The notes beneath the pieces are model-generated. The model did no database searches, was not told the DNA's origin, and saw only the letters and a program-made list of their open reading frames with translations. A DNA stretch of 64,000 bases from NCBI RefSeq assembly GCF_021130785.1, contig NW_025777950.1, forward strand, positions 1 to 64,000. Direction: 5' to 3'. The position numbers were made by a program, and so were the translations under genes. Numbering within the stretch: position 1 is the stretch's first letter; each line of letters opens with the position of its first letter. Source of the DNA: Homalodisca vitripennis. Lineage: Eukaryota; Arthropoda; Insecta; Hemiptera; Cicadellidae. Positions 55,662-62,973 of this stretch are shown one piece after another.

Positions 55662-55872
55662 CTAAATTCTGTAACAAATTTTGTTTGCTTCTTGTCTCCA
55701 TATTGCAATTTTTGTAAGCAGGTTATTCAAATGTGTTAATTTATTTCGAAATTTCTTAGGTTTAGGTCTTTCTAACAAAATTAAATTACAACCTCTACAA
55801 ACTAAAATATCTTTTATCGATAATTTCTCCTCTATTAGAACACTTGTAACAGTTGGCATTATACTCTTCCAT
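55662..55872 (-). CDS. Small zinc-ribbon-like protein (one frameshift)
   Basis: The start at 55,872 lies in a GTTTAAATGGAAG motif. The first frame gives C-Y-K-C within the first eleven residues and hits a stop after about 25 codons. The second frame, open to 55,662, supplies C-R-G-C and a basic tail. The two CxxC knuckles are about 22 residues apart, as in a zinc ribbon, so the protein would be about 70 residues. The break lies between the knuckles. Zinc ribbons of this size in large DNA viruses are often transcription-factor-like, but nothing here proves that. It is divergently paired with the gene starting at 55,897. Confidence 0.55.
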
Positions 55873-55896
55873 TTAAACAAAAAGATTTTTTTATAA
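55873..55896. promoter_or_regulatory. 24-bp divergent promoter between two start codons
   Basis: The start codons of a minus gene (55,872) and a plus gene (55,897) lie back to back with only 24 bp between them. Each is embedded in the shared motif: TTTAAATGGAAG on the minus strand and TATAAATGGAG on the plus strand, with a T7 run between. Two oppositely directed leaderless-type promoters therefore share one AT-rich box. Confidence 0.6.
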
Positions 55897-56158
55897 ATGG
55901 AGATTATGGAACTAAGTCTGCCGAGATATAAATTTTTCAACGCAAAATGTTTATGTTTATATTTCAACTACCGAGATAAAAAGAAATGATTTTATTTTAT
56001 TATTCAACTATTTAGGATATTTTGTCTATGATTACAAAGATTATTCCGGAAGAAATCGAGATTTTTCATCAGCGAAAGAGTATATTTTTGAAGTTTTAGA
56101 AGGAATGAAAGAGAATAATATGAACATCATCAATTATTGTAAAAGACAAAATGAATGA
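55897..56158 (+). CDS. Hypothetical viral-element protein (one frameshift)
   Basis: It starts in a TTTATAAATGGAG motif. The first frame ends at a stop near 55,987; the adjacent frame then continues to the TGA ending at 56,158, for about 86 residues overall. It contains Y-R-F-type aromatic strands and ends in a helical region (S-A-K-E-Y-I-F-E-V-L-E-G-M-K). The break is at an A-run (about 55,975-55,986). No family is recognised. It is the plus-strand partner of the divergent pair, and the next feature downstream is a SINE-like insertion. Confidence 0.5.
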
Positions 56159-56656
56159 TTGTGTCTTTGGTGTAGTGTTGTTAGTGTGCGTGTTTGCGCT
56201 ATGGGGAATCACATCACATTCAACTTCTACGGTGTCTATTGTTTAGAGACTTGGCCCTGCACTGCTACTGTCCAACCAAGTTAATGGCTAGGAGCTGTAA
56301 TTCGGGTCTTAGACTCTGGAATTTTTTTTGTTCCCAAGTCTCATTTTTCTTTGGTAACTACTGTGTAGAAGTTGATAGAGAGATACAATTAGGGAATTTG
56401 TGTCGGGTGTTTTGTAAGTGTAATGTTGTATTAATGAATGATGTGAATGATGAATGTAATGAACGAATTAAGGAAGAGAAGGAATGTACGAATTAAGGAA
56501 GAGAAGGAATTAAGGAATGAAGTGGAAAGGTGAGGAAGCAAATGGCGCGCCAACCACAGTTGTCATTACTCGGCTTGTTCTATAGTCATTACACTATGGC
56601 CACTCGTGTAAAGAACTTGTCCCCAACCACTGAACGACAACCATGTCTTCCTCAAT
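56159..56656. other. Non-coding segment, possibly the body of a tRNA-derived SINE
   Basis: This stretch is less AT-rich than the viral genes and has no supported coding frame; a 100-codon plus-strand frame at 56,194-56,496 has no motif. It contains a tandem ACGAATTAAGGAAGAGAAGG duplication at about 56,463-56,510. It lies directly downstream, on the minus strand, of the Pol III boxes at 56,681-56,735, so it could be a SINE body inserted between viral genes. No target duplication was identified. Confidence 0.4.
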
Positions 56657-56742
56657 AAAAAAGCGCCGCCTGAAGCTCTGGGATTTGAACCCAGAACCTC
56701 AGGCTTTGAAGGCAAGCGTCTTACCAACTGAGCTACGGAGAG
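56657..56742 (-). ncRNA. tRNA-like Pol III gene or SINE head
   Basis: On the minus strand there is a perfect A box (TAGCTCAGTTGG, 56,735-56,724) and a perfect B box (GGTTCAAATCC, 56,691-56,681). A 5-bp T-stem (CTGGG/CCCAG) is present, and a T6 terminator lies at 56,662-56,657. The anticodon loop reads CTTCAAA, which would give anticodon TCA. However, the anticodon stem is poor and the 5' and 3' acceptor arms do not pair. It is therefore a tRNA relic or the promoter head of a tRNA-derived SINE rather than a working tRNA gene. Confidence 0.7.
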
Positions 56743-57321
56743 TCTCGAAAGATATAAGCTATATCTCTGCTATATAAGTTGTTCAATTAGGATTGCTAGT
56801 TTACAAGTTTATTAATAATTTTATATTTCAAAAACCACTCAACCGATTTTAATGAAATTTGGTACACATATAGTAAATACTTAACTCTTTCGACTTAACT
56901 TATCCATAAGGGTGAAATCATCCCCTATTTCTTAATATTCATAAAAAAATAAAAAAAATTATCAGAAAAATCTGAAACTTCAAAAACAAGCGAGTTCAAC
57001 TTAAAATTTCATGAAAATAACAAAATTTTCAAAATCTACCCCCATCATCCCTTATCTTAAAACTCTTATATCTCGAGAACTATTGGAGCTTTTTTGCTGA
57101 AATTTGGTATATAGGATCAGTAAATATTAAAGTATTTTTTAAAATCATAACTTCCGGTCCAACCCTTTAAGATGACCTTGGAAATAGTTTTTTGTTAATA
57201 TCATCCCCATTTTTTAAGATATTCTTTTGAAATTAAAAATGAATACTTATATCAATGTCTTTAACAATTCTGTAAAGTTTTAAAATTATCCGATGAATAA
57301 TAGTGAAAAATAACGTGATTT
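56743..57321. other. Non-coding segment with two related repeat words
   Basis: Two similar pieces lie about 245 bp apart: AACCGATTTTAATGAAATTT plus GGTACACATATAGTAAATA (from about 56,840) and TTTTTTGCTGAAATTTGGTA plus TATAGGATCAGTAAATATT (from about 57,091). From memory, AACCGATTTTnATGAAATTTGGTA words are widespread in insect interspersed repeats. No coding frame extends through. It separates the SINE-like insert from the capsid gene end. Confidence 0.5.
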
Positions 57322-58522
57322 TTACTGAATTTCTCTAATATCGTTCTTAATCACATCATAGGCTAAAAATTTCTCAGAAACCACAACCACATAACAAATC
57401 GCGTTTGTAACAGCTTTTTGAAAATCCATATTGATAATTATATCGTTTCTTTGAACCAGAAATATTTGTCAAACTCTTTGTTGTATCAATGGACATAAAT
57501 AGGTCTATTCGCTAAAAATTCTTTAGGATTGTAATACATTTCCTTATTATTACAGTAAACTTTCTTAAAATCTTGATACATCTGATACATGATTCTGAAA
57601 AGACCTCCGGAAATGTTTTAAATTTTGTAATTCATCTGGATAATAAGAACCGTTCAATTTTACTCTGATATTTTTTACATCCAAACTATCAAAAACTTTG
57701 AAGGATTTTTTTTCTTGATTATTCTGTCTATCTGTTTGAAAACCGATGATAACGAACTTGGGATTGAAGATATTTCTATAAATATTTGTGATATCGAACG
57801 AATAAGTTGTTCCGGAAATACCTTTTTGTTCAATACATTGCCAATCTAGAAAATTAAACATAATGTTTTGACTTTTTGTAATTTCATCAATAAACCTAAT
57901 TTTACTCGTGGTTTTATAATCAATCATTGGAACTCTAATAAAAAAATCTGTAATTGTTATTTTTCCATCAACAGGCATAACATTTCCAGTTACAGTCTTC
58001 AGAATCACATCATCGTCTTCTGCTCTTATAAAACTTAGATAAAATCCTCCTTTATAGATCGGAATAGTAACATTTTCAAAAAATCCTAATCCAAAATGAG
58101 ATAAATTTCCAGCTGCTTCAAAAACACCAAATTTAAAATCTGATTCAAAGCCATTAGAAGTTTGAGAAATAACATCACTTTTTGAATACGAAATAGTTCC
58201 TTTAATTGTGCTTAATTGGCCACAGTTTTCGAATTCTTCTATCAATTTTATTGTGTTTTCTTACTTCAATCTTAGAAAATAAAAACGGTATAAAATTATC
58301 GATTAATCTAACATTATCAGTTCCAAGATATGCTTGACCATCTTGTTTTGTTAAAGTTCCAGAAATATAAAACTGGAAGTTAGACGAGCAAAAGTTATCT
58401 CCAAAATCAATATTAAACTCAGTTCTTTTATTCGGTTCATTCAAATGTTGTTTACTAATTGGATAGAAATTTTTAAACTCCACCCTTTCAATATCACTAG
58501 CATATTTTCTGTAGTCCGCCAT
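57322..58522 (-). CDS. Probable major capsid protein, jelly-roll type (frameshifted)
   Basis: The start at 58,522 lies in a TATTAAATGGCGG motif and the final stop is at 57,324-57,322, about 400 codons. Coding passes through at least three frames: 58,522 to about 58,220, 58,245-57,565, and a last part to 57,322 with further breaks. The protein is rich in beta-strand-like segments, with an N-terminal M-A-D-Y start, a D-N-F-I-P-F-L-F-S-K-I-E-V segment and, later, an S-H-F-G-L-G-F-F-E-N-V-T segment and I-Y-K-G-G-F. From memory, this N-terminal layout and the xIxFLFxxIxxE segment recur in capsid-like proteins of arthropod Polinton-type elements. Identity as the double-jelly-roll capsid protein is inferred from position, length and strand pattern. 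It is somewhat shorter than typical Polinton capsid proteins. No catalytic motif. Confidence 0.6.
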
Positions 58523-58636
58523 TTAATAAGAGAAATTTTAAACATCGTGTATCATTTTTTCATCGATCTAATGTACGTTTTTTATAAGAAAAGATATAAA
58601 TTTTAGTAAAAATAATTAAAAAGATTAGAGTCATTT

Positions 58637-59037
58637 TTAATGATCTACTTCGTCATATTCAGGATTCTCTTCCTTAAATTTTGCGATCTCGGTCACATAT
58701 TTCAATAAAATCTGCACAGGATAGTAACCGCTATCTATAATATTGTTCCAATCAACTGTATCTTTATTTTCATCCAAAAACTTTATACTCAAGTGTTTGA
58801 TAGAGACAAAGAACAGACATATGATCTTTTAATTGATAATGTATATTTTCTTGAATGAACTCTGATGATAAAGTTTGATATTTAGCAATGTTATACCAAT
58901 TCAATTTGTTTACGTATAATCTCATCATATCTTCGGATAATTCATATTTTTGAGAAATGTCATCCCAATGTTCTTTTTTTCAAATCTCTTTCGTGTTGCA
59001 TGATAAAAAGATCGAAAGCACTGTAATGTCCCGCCAT
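58637..59037 (-). CDS. YQxLSxxFI-repeat protein (frameshifted)
   Basis: It starts at 59,037 (AGATGGCGGG, with TAAATA ten bases before), ten bases after the stop of the zinc protein upstream, and ends at 58,637 in an acidic tail. The middle frame contains Y-E-L-S-E-D-M-M-R-L-Y-V followed by W-Y-N-I-A-K-Y-Q-T-L-S-S-E-F-I, two units of a helical repeat. Frames change near 58,975 (an A7 run) and near 58,790. Total length is about 133 residues. The same repeat unit is in the plus-strand gene at 54,757, so the two may be paralogues. Function unknown. Confidence 0.6.
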
Positions 59038-59046
59038 CTCTATTTA

Positions 59047-59217
59047 TTAAGAAGAAAAAATTTCAAAATCAAGTTTTTTATAAATTGGCTCTTTTTTTTT
59101 TGCGTTACATTCAGCACATTTTCCAGAAATTCTCTTAACTCCATTGATATTTGCGTAATATTTTATATCATTTGTTGCAGTTTTTTCTTTACATCTCACA
59201 CAATATATGAGCGCCAT
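59047..59217 (-). CDS. Small CxxC/CxxC zinc protein (DUF5679-like)
   Basis: This is one of the few intact genes: 56 codons from ATG 59,217 (TATATAAATGGCG motif) to TAA at 59,049-59,047. It has C-V-R-C at residues 6-9 and C-A-E-C at about residues 35-38, separated by a strand-rich stretch with G-V-K-R-I-S-G-K before the second pair. This matches, from memory, the DUF5679 zinc-binding family found in large DNA viruses and Polinton-like elements. The role is unknown; such small zinc proteins may bind nucleic acid. The neighbour downstream starts ten bases after its stop, suggesting coupled expression. Confidence 0.75.
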   Translation of the reverse strand: MALIYCVRCKEKTATNDIKYYANINGVKRISGKCAECNAKKKEPIYKKLDFEIFSS

Positions 59218-59231
59218 TTATATAAGGAAAA

Positions 59232-59781
59232 TTAGTCATCATAGCCGCCTAATCCATTAAATCTGTTATCAATATTTTCAAAAGTTTTATTAACATCTTC
59301 TTTAAATTTATTAAAGTTTTCTTCTAGTTTATTTACTTTATCGAGATATAAATCGTTGTATTCAACGAGTTTATGATCAATATTCTCAAAAGTTTTTGTG
59401 GCATCTAAACTAAACTTATCAAAAGACTGCTTATTTTTATAACTTTTTCATTAATTTCGCCAAAGTTTTCTTCTAGTTTAATTAATTTATCATGAAGTAA
59501 AGATTGATTAGTAAACTACTCTTTTAAAAACTTCACCATTTTTTCTATCGGTTTCATTAAAACCCTCTTGAAATTTAGCGAAATGTTCCAAAAAGTTTGT
59601 TATTTTTCCCATAAAGATCGCCTTTATATAGATTGAAATTTTCCTCAAAATTTGTAAATTTTTCATCACAATTTTCTATAGATCTTTTACTTCTCGCTTC
59701 AAGTTTTTCATAGACTTCTGTTGTAAAATCTTTAACATGCTGTTTATGATTCTCATAATTTTGTTTTAGTTCATTAAACAT
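59232..59781 (-). CDS. Long coiled-coil protein, probable fibre shaft (frameshifted)
   Basis: It starts at 59,781 in a TTATAAATGTTT motif, which overlaps the last codons of the fibre-like gene upstream, and ends at 59,232 after G-L-G-G-Y-D-D. The first frame is intact to 59,575; frame changes follow near 59,575, 59,515 and 59,440. All segments are heptad-patterned and charged, for example K-L-E-E-N-F-N-K-F-K-E-D-V-N-K-T-F-E. About 180 residues in total. Coiled coils next to a fibre-like protein suggest a trimeric virion spike or fibre shaft; this is inference from context. Confidence 0.6.
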
Positions 59782-60087
59782 TTATAATATGATCTTCTAA
59801 TTGAATCATTACAACAACATCAAATGGATTAATTCCTTTACTAACACTGCTAATTCTTTTTCCTTTAAAATCTAAGGCATTTTTTAACATTCGGATCATG
59901 TAAATCAAACAATATCGATGTTTTCTGATAATTTTAGAGGTTTTAAAATTTGTTCTTTAACAACAACATCATGTTTGTCAATACCAGGTCGAACACCGAC
60001 AATTCTTTTTTTATTAGCCAAACTAACATAATTCTTTTCAACTTTGATCGCTTCAGTAATTTCATCAGCTTTTTCGATATGAGACAT
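59774..60087 (-). CDS. Fibre-like protein with two tail-fibre-type repeats (frameshifted)
   Basis: It starts at 60,087 (AATTTAAATGTCTC). The first frame is intact to 59,905; after a break near 59,900 the rest ends at 59,774. Two copies of one unit are visible: K-K-R-I-V-G-V-R-P-G-I-D-K-H-D-V-V-V near 60,020-59,960 and G-K-R-I-S-S-V-S-K-G-I-N-P-F-D-V-V-V near 59,860-59,800. This (K)RI.xV..GI...DVV pattern is the layout of repeats in phage tail-fibre proteins (xLTNVxxGxxxxDAV). A host-attachment fibre is the likely role, by analogy. The gene upstream (start 60,371) may be the N-terminal part of the same protein. Confidence 0.6.
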
Positions 60088-60371
60088 TTAAATTGGTAAA
60101 TAATTTTTTTTACACCATCATCAACTTCTTTTTCCAATGTTTTTATTTTATCAGCAACTTCATTTGAACTCATGAAATTTGCAAGTTTGTTATCATATTC
60201 TGCTTTAAAATCTTCAATCTCGACAGCAAACATATCTGAATCTGGAAGGTTTTGTAATAAATTTTCTAACTTGTTATCAAACTCATTTCTCAAACTATCA
60301 AAATTCAAACTATTATCTACATTTTGAATAATTTGTGTTCCAAATACGTCAAAAATATTTTGTGAATCCAT
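60088..60371 (-). CDS. Coiled-coil protein upstream of the fibre-like gene
   Basis: It starts at 60,371 (AATAAATATGG, a variant of the start motif) and stays open for about 90 codons: M-D-S-Q-N-I-F-D-V-F-G at the start, then acidic heptad-like helices (L-R-N-E-F-D-N-K-L-E-N-L-L-Q-N-L). The A8 run at about 60,105-60,112 is followed by TTTAAATG, so a one-base change in that run would place its stop inside the next gene's start motif. As written, the frame continues through the next gene. It is either a separate structural protein or the anchor part of the fibre. Confidence 0.55.
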
Positions 60372-60403
60372 ATTTATTAAGCAATAATTTGTTAACAACT
60401 TCT

Positions 60404-60760
60404 TTAAAAATCTTTACCAGTACTCAGTTCATTCAAAACAAAAACACATAAATGACCACAAATTGGGATCTTTATAGTCTTGAATCTGAGAATCATTGTA
60501 GTAGACGCTTGATTTTTTCAAATATTTAATCAATTCTATAGGTGGTTTGTCCTCAATTCTTCCATACGAATCAAAATAATATGCATTCTTATATCATTTT
60601 TATAATAACAAATCCAATGTGTTTCCACTTCCCATAATCGAGTCTAAATTCACAATTCCACATTCAAATTTCTTAACTTTTTCAGGTAATGTATCTCTCA
60701 TGAAGATTCCTCTAAAATGTTTAATATTTTTGCAGATTTCTTCCAATTCCCCGAATGTTT
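60404..60760 (-). CDS. Adenain-type maturation protease (several frameshifts)
   Basis: Adenovirus-type cysteine protease (peptidase family C5), which cleaves capsid and core precursors during virion maturation. Visible pieces on the minus strand are F-R-G-I-F-M-R-D-T-L-P near 60,720-60,690, a C-G-I-V-N-L-D-S segment near 60,650, Y-Y-F-D-S-Y-G near 60,580-60,560, and the active-site block C-G-H-L-C at 60,460-60,446, whose first Cys is the expected nucleophile. The region that should carry the catalytic His (about 60,620-60,600) is disrupted by small indels, and further breaks lie near 60,590 and 60,462. About 118 codons are left, shorter than adenain of adenovirus (about 200). No clear start ATG is seen. 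It lies between the core-like gene and the coiled-coil genes. Confidence 0.85.
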
Positions 60761-60766
60761 AAAGGT

Positions 60767-61218
60767 TTAAATTTTTTTTTCAATGTTTGATTTCACGTAA
60801 TTCAAAGTTTTTTCATCTAATCCAGATCCTGTAACATCTTCCAACTCTTTATCTAACCAATTTAAAATGTTTCGAACAATAGGAATCACATCTTTTTTAA
60901 CGATTGGAGCAGCTTTACGAACATAAGGAACAACATTTTTAACAACTGGAATATTTTCTCCAAAATCTAATAAATCTTTCAAAAGTCCACCATTTTTGAG
61001 TTCTTTCAACTGATTATAAGAAAATTTCTATTCTGGTTCCTTTATTGTTTTTCTTATGTTTTTTCGAGTTTATTGTATTGTCTATTTGTTAAAAATATCT
61101 TATCTTCGCCATTTTTTAGTTGATCTATTTTAAATTGAATACTAACGGGTATTTTCTTCTTAAAAGCGGATTTTATTTTTTCTTTCTGATTTTTGCTGAA
61201 ATTTACATTCACCTCCAT
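60767..61218 (-). CDS. Basic/amphipathic core protein, adenovirus pVI/pX-like (one or two frameshifts)
   Basis: It starts at 61,218 in a TATATAAATGGAGG motif. The first frame is Lys-rich (K-I-K-S-A-F-K-K-K) and ends with F-L-T-N-R-Q-Y-N-K-L-E-K before a stop near 61,050. After the break (61,050-61,010) the rest runs to 60,767. It starts with L-K-N-G-G-L-L-K-D-L-L and has an amphipathic helix region P-V-V-K-N-V-V-P-Y-V-R-K-A-A-P-I-V. A V-T-G-S-G site at 60,835-60,821 resembles an adenain cleavage site. From memory, this K-rich, GGLL-containing protein is a standard member of arthropod Polinton-type elements. A DNA-binding core or membrane-active minor capsid role is inferred. Confidence 0.7.
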
Positions 61219-61226
61219 TTATATAG

Positions 61227-61770
61227 TTAAAATTTCAAGTTCTCTTCGATTCCCATTCCTAGTTTTCTCTTCAAAAACATTGCTCCAGCTGTTGGAAGCG
61301 CAACAAATCTTTCACCTAAACTAGCATCTTTTGATAAAAATCTATCCATTGCCTTATCTTGCAAAACTTTATCTGCGATATGTCTGGAATTTTGTGTCTC
61401 TATGTTTTGCATAAAAAATATCGTGTTCCATAGCAGCTTGATCTAATTTATTTATACCAGTATCTCCTCTTTTTAGTCTTTTTTTCGAGTTTTGTGCCAG
61501 GCCCCAGATACTGATAAGTTGGTACGTGTAATTCAAAAGGTAAATTGTTGATAAAATCATTCAAAAGTCCGCTACCCTCAATCATAGATGAACTTATTGC
61601 CGGCAAAACTCGTTTTAAATATTTAATTCCATCAGGTTTTTCAATCATTTCATCAAGTTTGTTCGAAATAAAATCTTTAATCGCTTTCTTTTCGTTCAAA
61701 AAATTGTTGTTTCCAGCCTTTTCTTGAGCATAAATATAATTAATAATTCCATCGAGTTTTTGTCAAATCG
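61227..61770 (-). CDS. Phospholipase A2 domain protein, parvovirus VP1 type (frameshifted)
   Basis: The domain is unmistakable. The calcium-loop motif Y-L-G-P-G-T-K-L lies near 61,510-61,487. The catalytic H-D with following tyrosine (M-E-H-D-I-F-Y-A-K-H) lies near 61,430-61,400. R-H-I-A-D-K-V-L follows near 61,385. It ends at 61,227 in K-L-G-M-G-I. Two frame changes fall inside the domain, one at the T7 run near 61,487 and one near 61,384. The preceding region (61,699-61,568) has an I-E-G-S-G site at 61,582-61,568, just before L-L-N-D-F. In parvoviruses this domain lets virions cross endosomal membranes. It is either the C-terminal part of the DUF8207-like gene or a tightly following gene. 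Confidence 0.9.
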
Positions 61771-61779
61771 TCGATATAT

Positions 61780-62544
61780 CTGTATTCAATCTTATTATCA
61801 CTGTATTTTCTCACACCTGATCCTTCGATTCTTTTTTCCCAAATTGGTTTATATCAAATTGAGATATTTTTTACCTTTACTTGACTTTGGTTTCTTAGTT
61901 GATGGATCATTATTTTTGTAAATTGAATCAGATTTCCATAAAATTTCAGTATACTTTTTCAAGTCTTCTTCAGAATATAAACCGTCTTTTGGAACATCAG
62001 TGCCTGTTAATAATCTCCATAAACCTTGAGTTCCTTCATATGTTTTTTCATTAATAATGATATCATTATGCTCAAAATTCACGGGCAAATTTCCAATCAT
62101 AAAACTTTTCTTTTTTCTGTCCCAATGCAAACCAAATTTATCATCCTTTGCTCTAGGAAGAAAATTTTTTACCAATTTCACACCAATTATTATATCCGTT
62201 GTTCCAGGACTTATTGGTTCAACTATGGTAGAGTCTTCAATGATTCGAGGTCTAAATGGTGTTGAAGATGGTAATTTTGGCAATTCAAACTCAGATTCTG
62301 GTATCGAAATATCAGCAAATTGTCCGTACAACTGGAACCAAATTCATCAAATTTTGATTATCGCTTAAAACATTTTCAATTTTGCCCTCAACATTTTTTA
62401 TTGCAGATGTTACAGGTTGATTAATTTTTTGAATAAATTCTTGTTCTTTTTTCATCAATTCGAATCTGTTCTTTAAATTCTTTGATTAATTTCTTTTTCT
62501 ATTTGATCAAGTTTTTTTGCTTCTTCTGAAGTTACGTTCGCCAT
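61780..62544 (-). CDS. DUF8207-like virion-associated protein (frameshifted)
   Basis: It starts at 62,544 in a CCTAAATAAATGGCG motif. The N-terminal 100 residues are coiled-coil-like, with breaks near 62,470 and 62,340. The main frame 62,331-61,849 holds F-M-I-G-N-L-P-V-N-F, then T-Y-E-G-T-Q-G-L-W-R-L-L-T, and ends in P-S-T-K-K-P-K-S-S-K-G-K-K-Y. From memory, this FMIG...YxGTxGLWxLL...SKGxKY layout is the DUF8207 family, abundant in arthropod genomes. A further break at about 61,855 leads to an I-E-G-S-G site (61,829-61,815) and a region that may run on into the PLA2 domain. If so, this is a precursor cut by the element's own protease. Its start lies 18 bp from a minisatellite. Confidence 0.7.
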
Positions 62545-62562
62545 TTATTTAGGAAAATTTTA

Positions 62563-62895
62563 AACGTGGAACGTAAAAACGTGAACACGAAACGTGAAAA
62601 CGAGAACACGAAACGTGAACACGGAACGTAAAACGTGAATGTGGAACGTGGAAACACGAACGTGAAACACGAACGTGAAACGTAAACACGAACGTGGAAC
62701 GTAAACGTGAAAACGTGAACACGAAACGTGGAACGTGAACACGAAACGTGGAACGTGAACACGAAACGTGGAACGTGAACACGAACGTGAAACGTGAACA
62801 CGAAACGTGGAACGTGAACACGAAACGTGGAACGTGAACACGAACGTGAAACGTGAACACGAAACGTGAAACATGAACGTGAACGTGGAACGTAA
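62563..62895. repeat. ACGTG-rich minisatellite
   Basis: About 330 bp built from words such as GAACACGAAACGTGGAACGT (20 bp) and shorter AACGTGAACACG variants, with higher-order repetition at 62,730-62,860. It lies between the stop of the ATPase gene (62,974) and the start of the DUF8207-like gene (62,544). Three long minus-strand frames through it are artefacts of the repeat. Every unit carries one or more ACGTG/CACG words. Confidence 0.95.
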
Positions 62896-62973
62896 CAGAT
62901 TTACCGTTTTTCAGTTGTTTTCATAATGTAAATAAAAAGTAAAGATAATGTAAAAATAATTGTAACAAATATT

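Noticed and set aside
55662..55967. Full 101-codon minus-strand frame starting at 55,967
   Set aside because: The part upstream of 55,872 overlaps the divergent plus-strand gene; the start motif and first CxxC knuckle place the true start at 55,872 in another frame.
56194..56496. 100-codon plus-strand frame with several cysteines
   Set aside because: It lies in the probable SINE body, has no motif, and is not preceded by the element's start motif.
56657..56742. Functional selenocysteine or suppressor tRNA with anticodon TCA
   Set aside because: Acceptor arms do not pair and the anticodon stem is poor; it is more likely a SINE head or tRNA relic.
61545..62368. Plus-strand frames opposite the PLA2 and DUF8207-like genes
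   Set aside because: Antisense shadows; the protein motifs are on the minus strand.
62532..62874. Three overlapping minus-strand frames of 89-104 codons rich in Phe, His, Val, Ser and Arg
   Set aside because: They are translations of the ACGTG minisatellite in all three frames; the repeat length keeps stops out of every frame.
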